DNA from: Caldisericaceae bacterium
GTDB lineage: Bacteria > Caldisericota > Caldisericia > Caldisericales > Caldisericaceae
Length of the DNA stretch: 64,000 nucleotides
Reading direction: 5' to 3'
Assembly: GCA_027023025.1 (NCBI GenBank)
Contig: JALVXB010000025.1
Location: 1-64,000, forward strand
Part shown: in pieces, positions 44,521 through 54,618 of the stretch
Layout: every line of letters begins with the position of its first letter
Numbering within the stretch: position 1 is the stretch's first letter
The notes under the pieces: generated by a model
Told to the model about the DNA's origin: nothing
Databases searched by the model: none
Seen by the model: the letters and a program-made list of their open reading frames with translations, nothing else
Program-made: the position numbers and the translations under genes

Positions 44521-46779
44521 ATGCGCGAAATTCTTGATAAGATACGAAAAAGCGAACACTACGCAGGGCAGTTTGCCCGTATTGTCCACATTCCGCCTGA
44601 AAAAATTCCCGTAGAGGAAATTCCAGATGGAATTAGCGAGTATATAGTGAAATTTCTTAAATCGAGTGGAATAGAAGGACTTTACAAACATCAAATTGAA
44701 ACCTTCAATGCGGTAAAAAGTGGCGGGAATGTAATTATTACGACGGGCACATCAAGCGGCAAAACGCTTGCATTCAACATACCTGTTCTGGATACACTGC
44801 TTTCAGAAAAACTGGCAACTGCTCTGTATATCTACCCAACGAAAGCGCTGGCACGCGACCAGACGGACAAGCTCCGCGCTATCGTAAACGGAGCGTTTAC
44901 TCTTGGCGCATACGACGGAGATACACCGCAGAGCAGCAGAATTTTTTTGAGGAAAAACGCGCACATCATAGTGACAAATCCGGACCTATTGCACATTGGG
45001 ATTTTGCCGTACCATACGAATTGGTCGCGTTTCTTCAGCAGGCTAAAGTTCGTCGTAATAGACGAAGCACATTACTACAGTGGCATACTCGGCACTCATG
45101 TTTCAGAAGTTATGCGCAGGCTGCGGCGCATTTCCAATTTGTACGGCGCACATCCGCAGTTTATTCTTGCAAGTGCAACTTTAAGCAACCCTGACGAATT
45201 TTCTTTTAAACTCGTAGGCGAGCGTTTTGTCCACATAAGCGGGCCTCAGTCGCACCAGTACGGAAAAATATTTGCTCTTTTTAATCCCGCACTTGTTGAC
45301 GAAAAGACAAATACGAGGAGGAGTTATTACAAAGAAGCAGTCTGGGTTACAAAATTACTTATTGATGAGGGCAAGCGTGTGATCGTATTTTCACGCTCGC
45401 GCAGGGGAGTGGAACTTATCACAAAGTATCTTAAAGTAGTGCTTCCTCAAGATAAAAAATCGCTCGTTTCTTCGTACAGGGCAGGGTACTTGAAAGGGGA
45501 AAGAAAACGCATTGAACAGAAACTAAAAAGTGGCGAACTGCTTGCCGTCGTTACGACGAATGCGCTGGAGCTTGGAATAGACATAGGAGACCTCGATGCA
45601 ACTATTATCGTTGGTTATCCTGGCACGATTTCCAGCCTGTTTCAGGAATCCGGAAGGTCCGGGCGCAAAAAGAATTCGCTTACTATTTTCATCACTTCAC
45701 CCAACCCGCTTGACCAGTACTTTGTAAAGGATCCAGACTACCTGTTTTCCAAAAAGTTTGAAGCTGTTTCTGTAAACCCAGAGAACTATTATATTCTAAA
45801 GCCCCATTTGAAGTGTGCTGCGTACGAATACCCGATTGAGCGGAATATCGACACTGAATATTTTGGGGCAAGCGTTAATCCAATTGTAGACGAACTCGTA
45901 AAAAGCGAGGTTCTTGAAGAAAGAAACGGAAGATACTACTATGCTGCGCGTGACTATCCCGCAAACAGTGTGGACATCAGGGGAAGCGGAGGACAGGAAA
46001 TTACCTTAAGAGACGAAGATACGGACGAAGTTTTAGAGCACATTTCTTTTAAGCGTGCACTTGAAGAGGCGTTCAAGGGCGCTGTATATATGCACCTTGC
46101 AGAAACTTATGTCGTAAAAGAACTGAACCTTTTTGACAGGTATGCAATATTAAAGAAGAGTAAAGTAAATTACTATACGGATTCTCTTGAACTGCACAAA
46201 ATTGATGTGAAGAAAGTTTTGAAACAGAGAAAGGCGCTTGGCACGACGCTTTACTTTGGCGAAGTCATAGTAAGCGAGCGGGTCGTAGGATTTATTATGA
46301 AGCGGTACGGAACGGATGCAAAAATCGGTGCAAAGGAACTTGACCTTCCGGAAACTCACTTTGAAACAAAAGCGTTCTGGTTTCCCCTGAGCGAAAGAGC
46401 AGAAAAAACGGTAATAGAAAGTGGAGAGGAAATACCCGGGACGATACACGCCGCAGAGCATATGCTCGTTGCGATGATGCCTTTGCTCGTCGTATGTGAC
46501 AGAAACGACATTGGAGGCGTCTCCCATCCGCTCCATCCGGACTTAAACCGCCCTGGAATCTTTATCTACGATGGGGCAGAAGGCGGCGTGGGGCTTGCAG
46601 AAAAAGGTTTTGATGTGTTTGAAGACCTCGTGCGTTCTGCGTACAAAACTGTTGCAACCTGCCCCTGCGAGGACGGCTGTCCTTCCTGCATATATTCTCC
46701 AAAGTGCGGAAACGACAATAAGCCGCTCAGCAAAAAAGGTTCGATTATACTGCTTTCGGAGATGCTCAGTGAAGAATAG
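44521..46779 (+). CDS. DEAD/DEAH-box helicase with DUF1998 (MrfA/YprA-like)
   Basis: A 752-residue superfamily 2 helicase. Motif I is TGTSSGKTLAFNIPVL (about residues 75-90), with YPTKALARDQ (Ia), VIDEAHYYSG (II, DEAH), LASATLSNP (III), TNALELGIDIGDLDA and QESGRSGRKK (VI). The C-terminal DUF1998/MZB domain has four cysteines (CPCEDGCPSCIYSPKC). B. subtilis MrfA repairs mitomycin crosslinks with the exonuclease MrfB, which is not next to it here. ATG 44521 is chosen because the promoter ends just before it; a longer frame would run through the groES control region. Confidence 0.88.
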   Translation: MREILDKIRKSEHYAGQFARIVHIPPEKIPVEEIPDGISEYIVKFLKSSGIEGLYKHQIETFNAVKSGGNVIITTGTSSGKTLAFNIPVLDTLLSEKLATALYIYPTKALARDQTDKLRAIVNGAFTLGAYDGDTPQSSRIFLRKNAHIIVTNPDLLHIGILPYHTNWSRFFSRLKFVVIDEAHYYSGILGTHVSEVMRRLRRISNLYGAHPQFILASATLSNPDEFSFKLVGERFVHISGPQSHQYGKIFALFNPALVDEKTNTRRSYYKEAVWVTKLLIDEGKRVIVFSRSRRGVELITKYLKVVLPQDKKSLVSSYRAGYLKGERKRIEQKLKSGELLAVVTTNALELGIDIGDLDATIIVGYPGTISSLFQESGRSGRKKNSLTIFITSPNPLDQYFVKDPDYLFSKKFEAVSVNPENYYILKPHLKCAAYEYPIERNIDTEYFGASVNPIVDELVKSEVLEERNGRYYYAARDYPANSVDIRGSGGQEITLRDEDTDEVLEHISFKRALEEAFKGAVYMHLAETYVVKELNLFDRYAILKKSKVNYYTDSLELHKIDVKKVLKQRKALGTTLYFGEVIVSERVVGFIMKRYGTDAKIGAKELDLPETHFETKAFWFPLSERAEKTVIESGEEIPGTIHAAEHMLVAMMPLLVVCDRNDIGGVSHPLHPDLNRPGIFIYDGAEGGVGLAEKGFDVFEDLVRSAYKTVATCPCEDGCPSCIYSPKCGNDNKPLSKKGSIILLSEMLSEE

Positions 46780-47437
46780 AAAAAAATTCTTGAATTCCGT
46801 ATTTGGCGTTTCTGCGTTTTTCGTTTTGCTTTTTTCTATTTTCTTTGCGCTGCTTTTCTGCAAACCGTTTTACTCTGTTGAATACGACTTACACAGGAGT
46901 GAGATTTCGTTTTCCAATCTCAGCAAAGTGGAGTATGTGCACTACTCAATGGAGATAGTAGACTACTTTTTTAACAGCGATTACTACATAACGATGCACG
47001 ATTTAAACGGCAATGTAATTCCTGGCTATTTCACAGATGAGGAAGTGCAGCACATGATTGATGTAAAGCACCTCATACGCGGCGCTACGCTTATTTTTGC
47101 GTTTTCCGTATTTTTCTTTGTGCTTTTGTTTTCTTTTGTTGAGAGGCGGAAAGTGCTTCGGACAGTTTCGTTTGTCTCTCTGTCTTTTATCGGCGTACTT
47201 TTCCTTTTGAGCGTGTGGAACTTTAACGCAGTGTTTATTGCTTTTCACAAAACATTTTTTAGAAACAACTTCTGGCTGCTCTCTGAAAATACAAAGTTAA
47301 TAGAGATGTTTCCGGAGGGGTTTTTCTACGACTTTGCGAAAGTGTGGTTTATTTCATTTGCGGCCGTAAATGGGATTATTTACTTAACCGCTACTTTTTA
47401 TGATTACTTCTTCCGCTCTGACTTGTCAAATTCGTAA
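46769..47437 (+). CDS. DUF1461 (TIGR01906-type) integral membrane protein
   Basis: A 222-residue protein with helices at about 9-30, 108-130, 140-160 and 190-212. The second loop has the family pattern FYSVEYDLHRSEISFSNLSK and, before helix 2, EEVQHMIDVKHLI. Function unknown. The GTG start lies inside the helicase gene (11-bp overlap), and the 3' end overlaps convergent folE2 by 34 bp. Confidence 0.75.
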   Translation: MKNRKKFLNSVFGVSAFFVLLFSIFFALLFCKPFYSVEYDLHRSEISFSNLSKVEYVHYSMEIVDYFFNSDYYITMHDLNGNVIPGYFTDEEVQHMIDVKHLIRGATLIFAFSVFFFVLLFSFVERRKVLRTVSFVSLSFIGVLFLLSVWNFNAVFIAFHKTFFRNNFWLLSENTKLIEMFPEGFFYDFAKVWFISFAAVNGIIYLTATFYDYFFRSDLSNS

Positions 47438-48186
47438 AATGCGTATGCGTTGTGGTTGTGGATGCTCTCAAAGTTTTTTGCTTCTACAGAAAAATAGGTA
47501 ACTCTGTCGTTTTTTAAGAGCGCGGTGCTTGCTTCCCTTACTATGTCCTCCACAAAGCGCGGGTTTTCGTATGCAGTTTCGGTGATGTACTTTTCGTCTT
47601 CCCTTTTGAGCAAAGAATAGAGGGGCGCGCTTGCAGATTGCTCTGCAATTTCTACGATTTCTTCAATCCATACGAGTTTTTTCATCCGTATTTTTATTGT
47701 GACTACTCCTCGCTGGTTGTGTGCTCCGTACTTACTGATTGCTTTAGAGCACGGGCAGAGGCTGTGCACGGGTGTGTTTACTTCCAGAACGAAGTCCATT
47801 TTTTCGCGTTTTGATGCAAGGAATGCGCATTCGTAACTCATAAAGCTTTCGATTTTTGTCATCGGTGCTTTCTTCAATATGAAGTATGGGAACCTTACTT
47901 CTATAGCACTTTCTTCTGCATTGAGAACGGTTTTCATATCGTCCAGTACCTGCTCGATGTTTTTAATACTCATATTGCAGCGGTGCTTGTTCAGTATCTC
48001 TAAAAATCTACTCATGTGCGTGCCGCGAAACTCCTTTGGCAGGCTTACATGCATATTAATTTTTGCAACGGTATGCTGGGTGCCGTTTGTCCTGTCCATT
48101 ACCCGTATGGGGTATAATACATCACTTACTCCAACGCGTTTTAGCGGGATATTTCTCGTGTCCTTTTCTTTTTGCACATCATACAC
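47404..48186 (-). CDS. folE2: GTP cyclohydrolase FolE2 (type IB)
   Basis: A 260-residue enzyme. GVSDVLYPIRVMDR near the start, FRGTHMSRFLEIL, and the catalytic-cysteine segment LCPCSKAISKYGAHNQRG (about 141-158) identify FolE2. It converts GTP to dihydroneopterin triphosphate and, unlike FolE1, does not require zinc. queD immediately upstream uses that product, so the pair feeds deazapurine (queuosine) synthesis; folate is a second outlet. Confidence 0.93.
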   Translation of the reverse strand: MYDVQKEKDTRNIPLKRVGVSDVLYPIRVMDRTNGTQHTVAKINMHVSLPKEFRGTHMSRFLEILNKHRCNMSIKNIEQVLDDMKTVLNAEESAIEVRFPYFILKKAPMTKIESFMSYECAFLASKREKMDFVLEVNTPVHSLCPCSKAISKYGAHNQRGVVTIKIRMKKLVWIEEIVEIAEQSASAPLYSLLKREDEKYITETAYENPRFVEDIVREASTALLKNDRVTYFSVEAKNFESIHNHNAYAFYEFDKSERKK

Positions 48187-48547
48187 TTCTGATCACCGCC
48201 GTATTGTTTATTCCCTCAGAAAGGCTTACTTCGTGCACGCTGCAACCGTACTTTTTAAATGCTTCCTGCAGCGCATCGAATATAAATATTGCAATGTTCT
48301 CTGTGGTGGGGTTTTCAAAGATGTCGTTGAGGAATTTGTGGTCAAGTTTGTTTAATACCGTTTCGTTTACGACTTTTTTAAGAATTGCAAAGTCCAGTAC
48401 CATACCGTTCTTTTGCAGTTTGCCCGTAAGCGTAACGGTCAGTATGTATGTGTGCCCGTGCAGGTTCTCACACTTTCCGTTATAGTCCGTTACCTGGTGT
48501 GCTGCGTCGAAGTGAAATGTTCTTTTTAAAAAAATTTTCTTACTCAT
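48179..48547 (-). CDS. queD: 6-carboxy-5,6,7,8-tetrahydropterin synthase QueD
   Basis: A 122-residue PTPS-fold protein. Zinc ligands are His17 (HFDAAHQV) and His30/His32 (CENLHGHTY), with catalytic Cys26. It converts dihydroneopterin triphosphate to carboxytetrahydropterin on the way to preQ0. ATG 48547 fits the family start; 18 further codons upstream are possible. A TATAAT lies 9 nt before this ATG. The end overlaps folE2 by 8 bp. queE and queC are not in the window. Confidence 0.9.
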   Translation of the reverse strand: MSKKIFLKRTFHFDAAHQVTDYNGKCENLHGHTYILTVTLTGKLQKNGMVLDFAILKKVVNETVLNKLDHKFLNDIFENPTTENIAIFIFDALQEAFKKYGCSVHEVSLSEGINNTAVIRSV

Positions 48548-48607
48548 CTTAGCCAGATTATACAAAATTTTTTCTTTTTTGGAAGTTTTGAATTTTTTCA
48601 TTTTCTC

Positions 48608-48638
48608 TTGACTGAACTTTTAATATCGATAATATAGT
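48608..48638 (+). promoter_or_regulatory. Promoter of the DUF364-rho-prfA gene run (leaderless)
   Basis: TTGACT (48608-48613), then AATATA at 17 nt or TATAGT at 19 nt (48633-48638), 7 nt before the ATG at 48646. No Shine-Dalgarno precedes the ATG. It may serve a run of genes reaching 57.7 kb or beyond. Confidence 0.6.
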
Positions 48639-48645
48639 ATTTGCT

Positions 48646-49359
48646 ATGAAGTTAATCGATGAAATCATAGAGACGCTCCCTGACTCACCTATTGAAGATG
48701 TACGCGTTGGGGCTTTCTGGAGCGCCTTAAAGAGCAAAAATTGCGGACTTGCACTTACATATCCGGAACCTTACAGAATGCTCGTAAGGAATGCGGGCAA
48801 TTTAATTGGGAAAAGTGCAAAAGGCATTGCCTCCTTATTTGCGAACTCCTGGAATCCTACGGAGGCAGCAATCGGCATTGCTGCTATAAACTCGTTAATT
48901 GAACCTGACGGCGAGCACATCAACGCGCTGGATTATATAAAAGAAAAGTCCGTAGGAAAGAAAGTTGTTTTTGTGGGACACTTCCCCAGAATGGACGAAA
49001 TAAGGAGGAGAGCAAAGAGCCTTACTATTATAGAAAAAAATAAAATGCAGATAGGGGATTATCCGGATGTTGCAGCAGAATTTATTATTCCTGAATCAGA
49101 CATCGTCGTAATTACTGGCAGTTCATTTGTTAACAAGTCTTACAAAAGGCTACTTGAATTATCTAAGAATTGTTTTACAATATTAATAGGTCCGTCCACA
49201 ATAATGAGTGATGTCATATTTGATTACGGAGTGGACGCACTTGCAGGGAGTAAAATCCTTGATTGTAATAGTGTATTAAGTACTGTTTCACAGGGAGGAC
49301 ATCTGCGGGACTTCAGCAAATACCTGGATTATATAATGAAATTCAGGCGGAAACTATAA
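48646..49359 (+). CDS. DUF364 (putative heavy-metal chelation) protein
   Basis: A 237-residue soluble protein. The N-terminal part (about 1-85; VGAFWSALKSKNCGLALTYP) is the enolase-N-like DUF4213. The C-terminal DUF364 domain has VGKKVVFVGHFPRM and VITGSSFVNKSYKRLLEL, and LIGPSTIMS. A metal or cofactor-related role has been proposed for the family but not shown. First gene of the long operon. Confidence 0.78.
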   Translation: MKLIDEIIETLPDSPIEDVRVGAFWSALKSKNCGLALTYPEPYRMLVRNAGNLIGKSAKGIASLFANSWNPTEAAIGIAAINSLIEPDGEHINALDYIKEKSVGKKVVFVGHFPRMDEIRRRAKSLTIIEKNKMQIGDYPDVAAEFIIPESDIVVITGSSFVNKSYKRLLELSKNCFTILIGPSTIMSDVIFDYGVDALAGSKILDCNSVLSTVSQGGHLRDFSKYLDYIMKFRRKL

Positions 49360-49390
49360 AAGGATAAACTAGCAAGAAGAGGTGATAAAT

Positions 49391-50026
49391 ATGTTTAAAG
49401 ACCTGACTATTCAACAGTTCATGGAACAACTTTCATCTGATGCGGCAACCCCGGGCGGTGGTACAGCAGCTGCTCTTTCCGGCTCAATGAGTGCATCTCT
49501 CGTTTCTATGGTTATTCGGATTTCTACCAGGAAAATTAAAGAAGAAGCAATCGTTGATAAGTTTAACGAAATATTGGAAAATACAGACAATCTATCCAGA
49601 GAATTCCTTCTCCTTATGGATAGGGATGCAGAGGCGTTCGACAGGGTAATGGAAGCGTTTAAATTACCTAAAAAGACAGCCGAGCAGAAGGAAGAAAGAA
49701 AAGCTAAAATCCAGATTGCACTGAAAGATGCTGCACTAACACCGCTTAAGACGATGGAAGAAGTAAGTAAAGTGTGCAAGTATGCAAAAGAAGTAATGAA
49801 CTATGTACCAGGATCTGTGATTTCTGACATAGGTGTTTCTGCCCTGCTTTCAGAGTCTGCATTAAACGGTGCTTACTACAATGTTTTGATTAACTTAAAG
49901 TACATAAAAGACGAAGAATTTAATAGAGATTTGAGAAAGAAAGCAGAAAGTATTATGAACGAAACCAAGAAATTAATAAACGAGATTAAAGAAACAATTG
50001 GAAATAAAATGGAGGGAGAGAAATGA
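49391..50026 (+). CDS. fchA: Methenyltetrahydrofolate cyclohydrolase / cyclodeaminase (FchA/FTCD-C type)
   Basis: A 211-residue all-helical protein of the formiminotransferase-cyclodeaminase C-terminal family. DAATPGGGTAAALSGSMSAS (about 17-36) is the folate-binding signature and SDIGVSALLSESALNGAYYN the second conserved block. It acts in one-carbon metabolism, supplying 10-formyl-THF, the donor used by fmt further along this gene run. ATG 49391 has AGAGGTGA 5-6 nt upstream; an upstream GTG overlaps that RBS. The stop overlaps rho by 4 nt. Confidence 0.8.
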   Translation: MFKDLTIQQFMEQLSSDAATPGGGTAAALSGSMSASLVSMVIRISTRKIKEEAIVDKFNEILENTDNLSREFLLLMDRDAEAFDRVMEAFKLPKKTAEQKEERKAKIQIALKDAALTPLKTMEEVSKVCKYAKEVMNYVPGSVISDIGVSALLSESALNGAYYNVLINLKYIKDEEFNRDLRKKAESIMNETKKLINEIKETIGNKMEGEK

Positions 50027-51546
50027 GTGAGACATTGAAAGACGTGTTAAAACTGACAAAAGAAGATTTAAAAGCAAAAACTGCAAGGCAGTTGTATAGG
50101 ATATGTAGGCTGATCAAGGTTAAAAACTATACGCACTTTAAGAAAGACGACTTGATTGAAGAGGTATGGAGGCGTATTGAAGAACTCAGGCCTGCTTCTA
50201 AAAAGAGTAAGAAGACTGCTGTGTCTGAAAAGAGCAAAACTGAAGAAAAGAAAGTATCGGCAAAAACTGCTACCGGGTCTAAAGTTTCTACAGAAAGCAA
50301 AAGTGAAAAAACAGAGCAGACGGTAAGGGAAACTACTTCACCGCAGCAAAAAACTGCACAGGAGGTAAAGCCGCAACAAAAGGCAAAGAAGCAAGTCTAC
50401 AGACAGAACCAGCAAGTAAGGAATCAGAATAGAGAGAGGTTGGAAACGAAAGGAATACTGGACATCCATCAGGACGGTTACGGTTTTCTCCGTGCAAATT
50501 ACTTTCCGTCTTACTCCGACATTTATGTGTCTCCTCCAGTGATAAGGCGTTTTGGCCTGAGGACTGGAGACCTCGTTAGTGGCCCGGTGAGAAGCCCGCA
50601 GCACGAAGGTGAAAAGTACCCTTCACTTACGACTGTAGAAACGGTGAACGGCGAAAGGGTGCAGGGATACATCAGGCGTCCCGTGTTCGAGTCGCTTACG
50701 CCTACTTATCCAAACGAAAGAATTAAACTGGATACCCCTGGCTGCAACCTTGCGTTAAGAGTGATTGACCTCGTTGCGCCGCTTGGAAAAGGACAGAGAG
50801 GGCTTATCGTTTCTCCGCCTAAGGCGGGCAAAACAACTCTGCTTAAAGAGATTGCGCGCAGCGTTTCCACGAACTATCCGGAAATCAAGCTGATGATTCT
50901 ATTGATAGACGAGCGACCTGAAGAGGTTACGGATATGCAGATGTCCGTTTCTGCAGAGGTAATCAGTTCCACATTCGACCAGCCGCCGGAAAACCACATT
51001 CGCGTTGTAGAGCTCGCACTTGAGCGTGCAAAAAGGCTCGTTGAAATGGGTAAGGATGTAATGATTCTGCTTGACGGAATTACGCGTCTTACCCGTGCGT
51101 ACAACCTTTTGAGTTCGAACACCGGTAAAACTCTTTCTGGAGGTCTTGACCCGTCGGCAATTAAAGGGCCGAAGAAGTTTCTGGGCGCTGCAAGGAACAT
51201 TTTGAACGGCGGTAGTTTAACGATCCTTGCAACAGCACTTATTGACACGGGTTCCCGTCTTGACCAGGTAATTTACGAAGAGTTTAAGGGGACGGGCAAT
51301 ATGGAAATCGTTCTTGACAGAAGCATTGCTGAAGAGCGCATATTCCCTGCAATTGACATTAAAAAATCTGGAACGAGGAAAGAAGAACTCCTCTATACGC
51401 CTGAAGAATTAAAGAAAATCTGGGCTCTGCGCAGGTTTATCAGCGAGCTTCAGCCAAAAGAAGCGCTGGAGAATCTTATAGAGATGCTGAGAAAAACGAA
51501 GTCAAATGACGAATTTTTAAGGAGTATTGCAATAGATGAGGATTAA
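50023..51546 (+). CDS. rho: Transcription termination factor Rho
   Basis: A 507-residue hexameric RNA helicase. The N-terminal SAP-like helices (about 1-50) are followed by ~90 residues of low-complexity Lys/Ser/Thr/Gln-rich sequence. Then come the RNA-binding cold-shock-type domain ([17 protein letters not shown]), Walker [14 protein letters not shown], Walker [10 protein letters not shown] and the R-loop [20 protein letters not shown]. The insert makes it ~90 residues longer than E. coli Rho. ATGA overlap with fchA. Confidence 0.95.
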   Translation: MSETLKDVLKLTKEDLKAKTARQLYRICRLIKVKNYTHFKKDDLIEEVWRRIEELRPASKKSKKTAVSEKSKTEEKKVSAKTATGSKVSTESKSEKTEQTVRETTSPQQKTAQEVKPQQKAKKQVYRQNQQVRNQNRERLETKGILDIHQDGYGFLRANYFPSYSDIYVSPPVIRRFGLRTGDLVSGPVRSPQHEGEKYPSLTTVETVNGERVQGYIRRPVFESLTPTYPNERIKLDTPGCNLALRVIDLVAPLGKGQRGLIVSPPKAGKTTLLKEIARSVSTNYPEIKLMILLIDERPEEVTDMQMSVSAEVISSTFDQPPENHIRVVELALERAKRLVEMGKDVMILLDGITRLTRAYNLLSSNTGKTLSGGLDPSAIKGPKKFLGAARNILNGGSLTILATALIDTGSRLDQVIYEEFKGTGNMEIVLDRSIAEERIFPAIDIKKSGTRKEELLYTPEELKKIWALRRFISELQPKEALENLIEMLRKTKSNDEFLRSIAIDED

Positions 51547-52126
51547 TAAAACAGGGCGCATTGAAGTAATTGCAGGATGTATGTTTTCCGGGAAAAGCGA
51601 GGAACTAATCAGGCGTTTAAAGCGTGCGCAGATTGCAAGGCAGAGAGTACAGGTATTTAAGCCAGCAATAGATACGCGTTACTCTGAAATAGAAGTCGTC
51701 TCCCACAACGGAGAGAAGATTACCGGAATCCCAGTGAAAGATTCTGCAGAGCTCTACTCCCTTATAGATAAGAATGCGGATGTAATTGGTATAGACGAAG
51801 CGCAGTTTTTTGACGATGGCATTGTGAGAGTTGCAAATAAACTTGCAGACGAAGGCTTCAGGGTAATTCTTGCAGGGCTTGATATGGATTTCAGGCGCGA
51901 GCCTTTTGGGCCAATGCCCAGACTTCTTGCAATTGCAGACGATGTGCAAAAACTCCATGCAATTTGTACGATTTGCGGTGAAGATGCAATGTACACTCAG
52001 AGGCTTATTAACGGGCAGCCTGCAAATTACAACGATCCTGTAATTATGATTGGCGCTTCCGAAAAGTACGAGGCGCGGTGCAGGAAGCACCACTATGTTC
52101 CTGGAAAGCCTCAAGATAAGGAGTGA
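51536..52126 (+). CDS. tdk: Thymidine kinase
   Basis: A 196-residue type II thymidine kinase: P-loop [15 protein letters not shown] (14-28), DEAQFFDDG with the catalytic Glu, and the lasso zinc site [13 protein letters not shown]. The last cysteine pair is reduced to one clear Cys plus His residues (RCRKHH). It phosphorylates thymidine in salvage. Starts 11 bp inside rho. The rho-tdk-prfA order (with rpmE missing) is common. Confidence 0.93.
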   Translation: MRINKTGRIEVIAGCMFSGKSEELIRRLKRAQIARQRVQVFKPAIDTRYSEIEVVSHNGEKITGIPVKDSAELYSLIDKNADVIGIDEAQFFDDGIVRVANKLADEGFRVILAGLDMDFRREPFGPMPRLLAIADDVQKLHAICTICGEDAMYTQRLINGQPANYNDPVIMIGASEKYEARCRKHHYVPGKPQDKE

Positions 52127-52131
52127 TATCT

Positions 52132-53205
52132 GTGATTGACAAACTTGAAAGCATAGAGAAGCGGTACGAGGAGTTATCAAAGTCGCTTTCCCAAAAAGAA
52201 GTGATATCAAATACTGAGCTCTACAAAAAGTATTCCAAGGAATTTAAAGAGTTGGGCGACATCGTAGAGCTTTACAGAAAATTAAAAACCATAAATAAAG
52301 AGCTGAAAGACGCAGAGGACCTTGCAAAAAGCGACGACTCTGAGATGAAAGAACTTGCCAAACAGGAAATTAACGACTTAACGAGTGAAAAAGAAAAAAT
52401 ACTCTCAGACATTAAAAAGCTGCTTTTACCCAAAGACCCTATGGAAGGCAGAAACATTATTATGGAGATTAGAGCAGGAGTTGGAGGAGACGAAGCCGCG
52501 CTGTTTGCACACGACTTGTTTAAAATGTACTTTAACTATGCAGAGAAAAAGGGATGGAAGGTTGAGATAATGGATTCCCACCCTACGGACATAGGAGGGC
52601 TAAAGGAAATTGTTTTTTCAATCTCTGGAAAAGATGTTTACAAGTACTTAAAGTACGAAAGCGGCGTGCACCGCGTTCAGCGTGTGCCAGAAACGGAGGC
52701 TTCGGGTCGTATACACACCTCTACTGCAACGGTTGCCGTGCTCCCAGAAGCAGAGGAAGTGGATGTAAAAATCAATCCGGATGATTTGCGTATAGACATT
52801 TACCACTCAAGCGGACACGGTGGGCAGAATGTGCAGAAGGTTGCAACTGCAATTCGAATTATCCACAAACCCACCGGTATTATGGTTACCTGCCAGGACG
52901 AGCGCTCGCAACTTCAGAATAAAATAAAAGCAATGAGAATTTTACGAGCACGGCTTTACGACTTATACCAGAAACAGAGCGAAGAAAAAATCGTTTCTCA
53001 AAGGCGGGCACAAATAGGGCGCGGCAACAGGAACGAAAGAATCAGGACTTACAACTTCCCGCAGGGGAGGGTGACTGACCACAGGATAAACTTATCGCTT
53101 TACAATCTTGAAGAAATTTTAGAGGGAAATATCGACGAACTCGTTAATGCACTGATAGAAGCCGAACAAAAAGAACGCCTGGAGATGCTTGAGAAGGGAA
53201 GCTAA
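52132..53205 (+). CDS. prfA: Peptide chain release factor 1
   Basis: A 357-residue class I release factor with the GGQ loop [18 protein letters not shown] (about 225-242) and the [12 protein letters not shown] block. The long N-terminal coiled domain is intact. Identity as RF1 rather than RF2 rests on the neighbouring prmC and on no programmed frameshift being needed. I start at GTG 52132, since AAGGAG at 52118-52123 is 8 nt upstream; a GTG at 52123 overlaps that RBS. Confidence 0.93.
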   Translation: MIDKLESIEKRYEELSKSLSQKEVISNTELYKKYSKEFKELGDIVELYRKLKTINKELKDAEDLAKSDDSEMKELAKQEINDLTSEKEKILSDIKKLLLPKDPMEGRNIIMEIRAGVGGDEAALFAHDLFKMYFNYAEKKGWKVEIMDSHPTDIGGLKEIVFSISGKDVYKYLKYESGVHRVQRVPETEASGRIHTSTATVAVLPEAEEVDVKINPDDLRIDIYHSSGHGGQNVQKVATAIRIIHKPTGIMVTCQDERSQLQNKIKAMRILRARLYDLYQKQSEEKIVSQRRAQIGRGNRNERIRTYNFPQGRVTDHRINLSLYNLEEILEGNIDELVNALIEAEQKERLEMLEKGS

Positions 53206-53206
53206 C

Positions 53207-54058
53207 TTGAAAGTTAAGGAAGTACTAAAAGAAGGAAAGGACCTACTTTCAGAAATTTCGGATGCACCAATGCTTGAAGCAGAGGTGCTTCTTTCTTATT
53301 TGCTCAATTTGGACAGGGCAGCGCTCGTTGCACGCTCGGACGAAGAAGTAGATAATGCCGTAAAAGAAAAGTTTATTTCTCTGATTGCAAAGCGAGCGGA
53401 CGGTGTTCCGCTTTACTACATTCTTGGAAAAAAAGAATTTATGGGCATCGAATTTTTTATTAACGAAAGTGTTTTAATCCCTAGGCAGGAAACGGAAACG
53501 CTCGTTGAGGAAGCGCTGAAACTTATAGGAAATAAAGCCGTAAGCGTGCTTGATGTGGGGACGGGTTCTGGCTGCATTTTGCTGTCGTTTCTTTACTACA
53601 ATAAAAAAAGTAGAGGCATAGGTATAGACATTTCAAGCGGTGCAATAGAAGTTGCACGGAAAAATGCAGAGCTTTTAGGTCTTTCCGAAAGGGCAAAATT
53701 TAAAGAAGCAGACTTCAGAGCATTTCGTATAGATGAACGCTTTGACATAGTGCTTTCTAATCCTCCGTATGTGAGGACGGACGAAGTGAAACAGCTAAAA
53801 GGAGAACCAGAAGTTGCACTTTCAGGCGGAAAGGACGGCCTTGATGTGTATCCACAACTTGCGCAGTTTATTGCTGAAGTGCTGAAGGAAAACGGAACAT
53901 TTATCGTAGAAGTAGACTACAGAAGTGCCCGAAAAGTGAAAGGAATTTTTGAGAGTGCAGGATTTAGGTTCGTAAAGTTTCTAAAGGACCTTAGCGGAAG
54001 AAACCGCTTTATTGAAGGCGTAAAATTTGAAGGCACAAAGTTTGAGGGCGCAAAGTGA
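53207..54058 (+). CDS. prmC: Release factor glutamine methyltransferase PrmC
   Basis: A 283-residue SAM enzyme that methylates the Gln of the release-factor GGQ motif. SAM motif I is VLDVGTGSGCILLSFL and the catalytic motif is LSNPPYVR. The N-terminal helical domain (DLDRAALVARS-like, then PLYYILGKKEFMG) binds the release factor made by the gene before it. Start TTG 53207 has AAGGGAAG upstream; TTG 53189 is the alternative. A short repeat FEGTKFEGAK closes the protein. Confidence 0.92.
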   Translation: MKVKEVLKEGKDLLSEISDAPMLEAEVLLSYLLNLDRAALVARSDEEVDNAVKEKFISLIAKRADGVPLYYILGKKEFMGIEFFINESVLIPRQETETLVEEALKLIGNKAVSVLDVGTGSGCILLSFLYYNKKSRGIGIDISSGAIEVARKNAELLGLSERAKFKEADFRAFRIDERFDIVLSNPPYVRTDEVKQLKGEPEVALSGGKDGLDVYPQLAQFIAEVLKENGTFIVEVDYRSARKVKGIFESAGFRFVKFLKDLSGRNRFIEGVKFEGTKFEGAK

Positions 54059-54618
54059 AGAATTTTGATGAAGCAATTAGAGTTGTAAAAGAAGGCGGTA
54101 TCGTTGCATTTAAAACGGATACGGTAATGGGTGTTGGAGCAAATGGATTTGATAAGTATGCAGTGGAAAAACTTTTTCTGCTTAAAAAAAGAGACTTCAA
54201 AAAACCGGTTGCGCTGCTTTTGCCCACGCTCTCTTCTGTATTTGAGTATGCAGTTGTGAGCGAGATGTCGTTAAAGCTAATGGAAAAATACTTCCCCGGT
54301 GCGTTTACCTGTATTTTGCCTGCAAAAAAGTGCGTTTACACGACGCCCCTTCGCTGTGGCGAAACGATAGGAATAAGGATTCCAGACCTGCTTCCACTGA
54401 GGGAATTCCTTGCGGAGCTTAATCTTCCGCTCGTTACGACGAGTGCCAATGTGTCGGGGCTGCCTCCGTTGAAAGATAAAAAAGGTATTTTAGAAACTTT
54501 TGGTGATAATGTATACTATGTTGAGATACTGTCAGAGATGAGCGGTGTCCCCTCTACTGTTGTTGATTGCAGCAAAGGAAGTATAAAAGTGATTAGAGAA
54601 GGTGGTATAAAGATATGA
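54055..54618 (+). CDS. tsaC: Sua5/YciO/YrdC family threonylcarbamoyl-AMP synthase (TsaC)
   Basis: A 187-residue YrdC-domain protein: VKEGGIVAFKTDTVMGVGAN (about 12-31), KKRDFKKPVALLLP, the RIPDLLPLREFL block and TSANVSGLPPLKD. It makes threonylcarbamoyl-AMP for t6A37 of ANN-decoding tRNAs. MtaB, which methylthiolates that same t6A, is encoded at 61.7 kb. GTG start overlaps prmC by 4 nt; no C-terminal Sua5 domain. Confidence 0.88.
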   Translation: MKNFDEAIRVVKEGGIVAFKTDTVMGVGANGFDKYAVEKLFLLKKRDFKKPVALLLPTLSSVFEYAVVSEMSLKLMEKYFPGAFTCILPAKKCVYTTPLRCGETIGIRIPDLLPLREFLAELNLPLVTTSANVSGLPPLKDKKGILETFGDNVYYVEILSEMSGVPSTVVDCSKGSIKVIREGGIKI

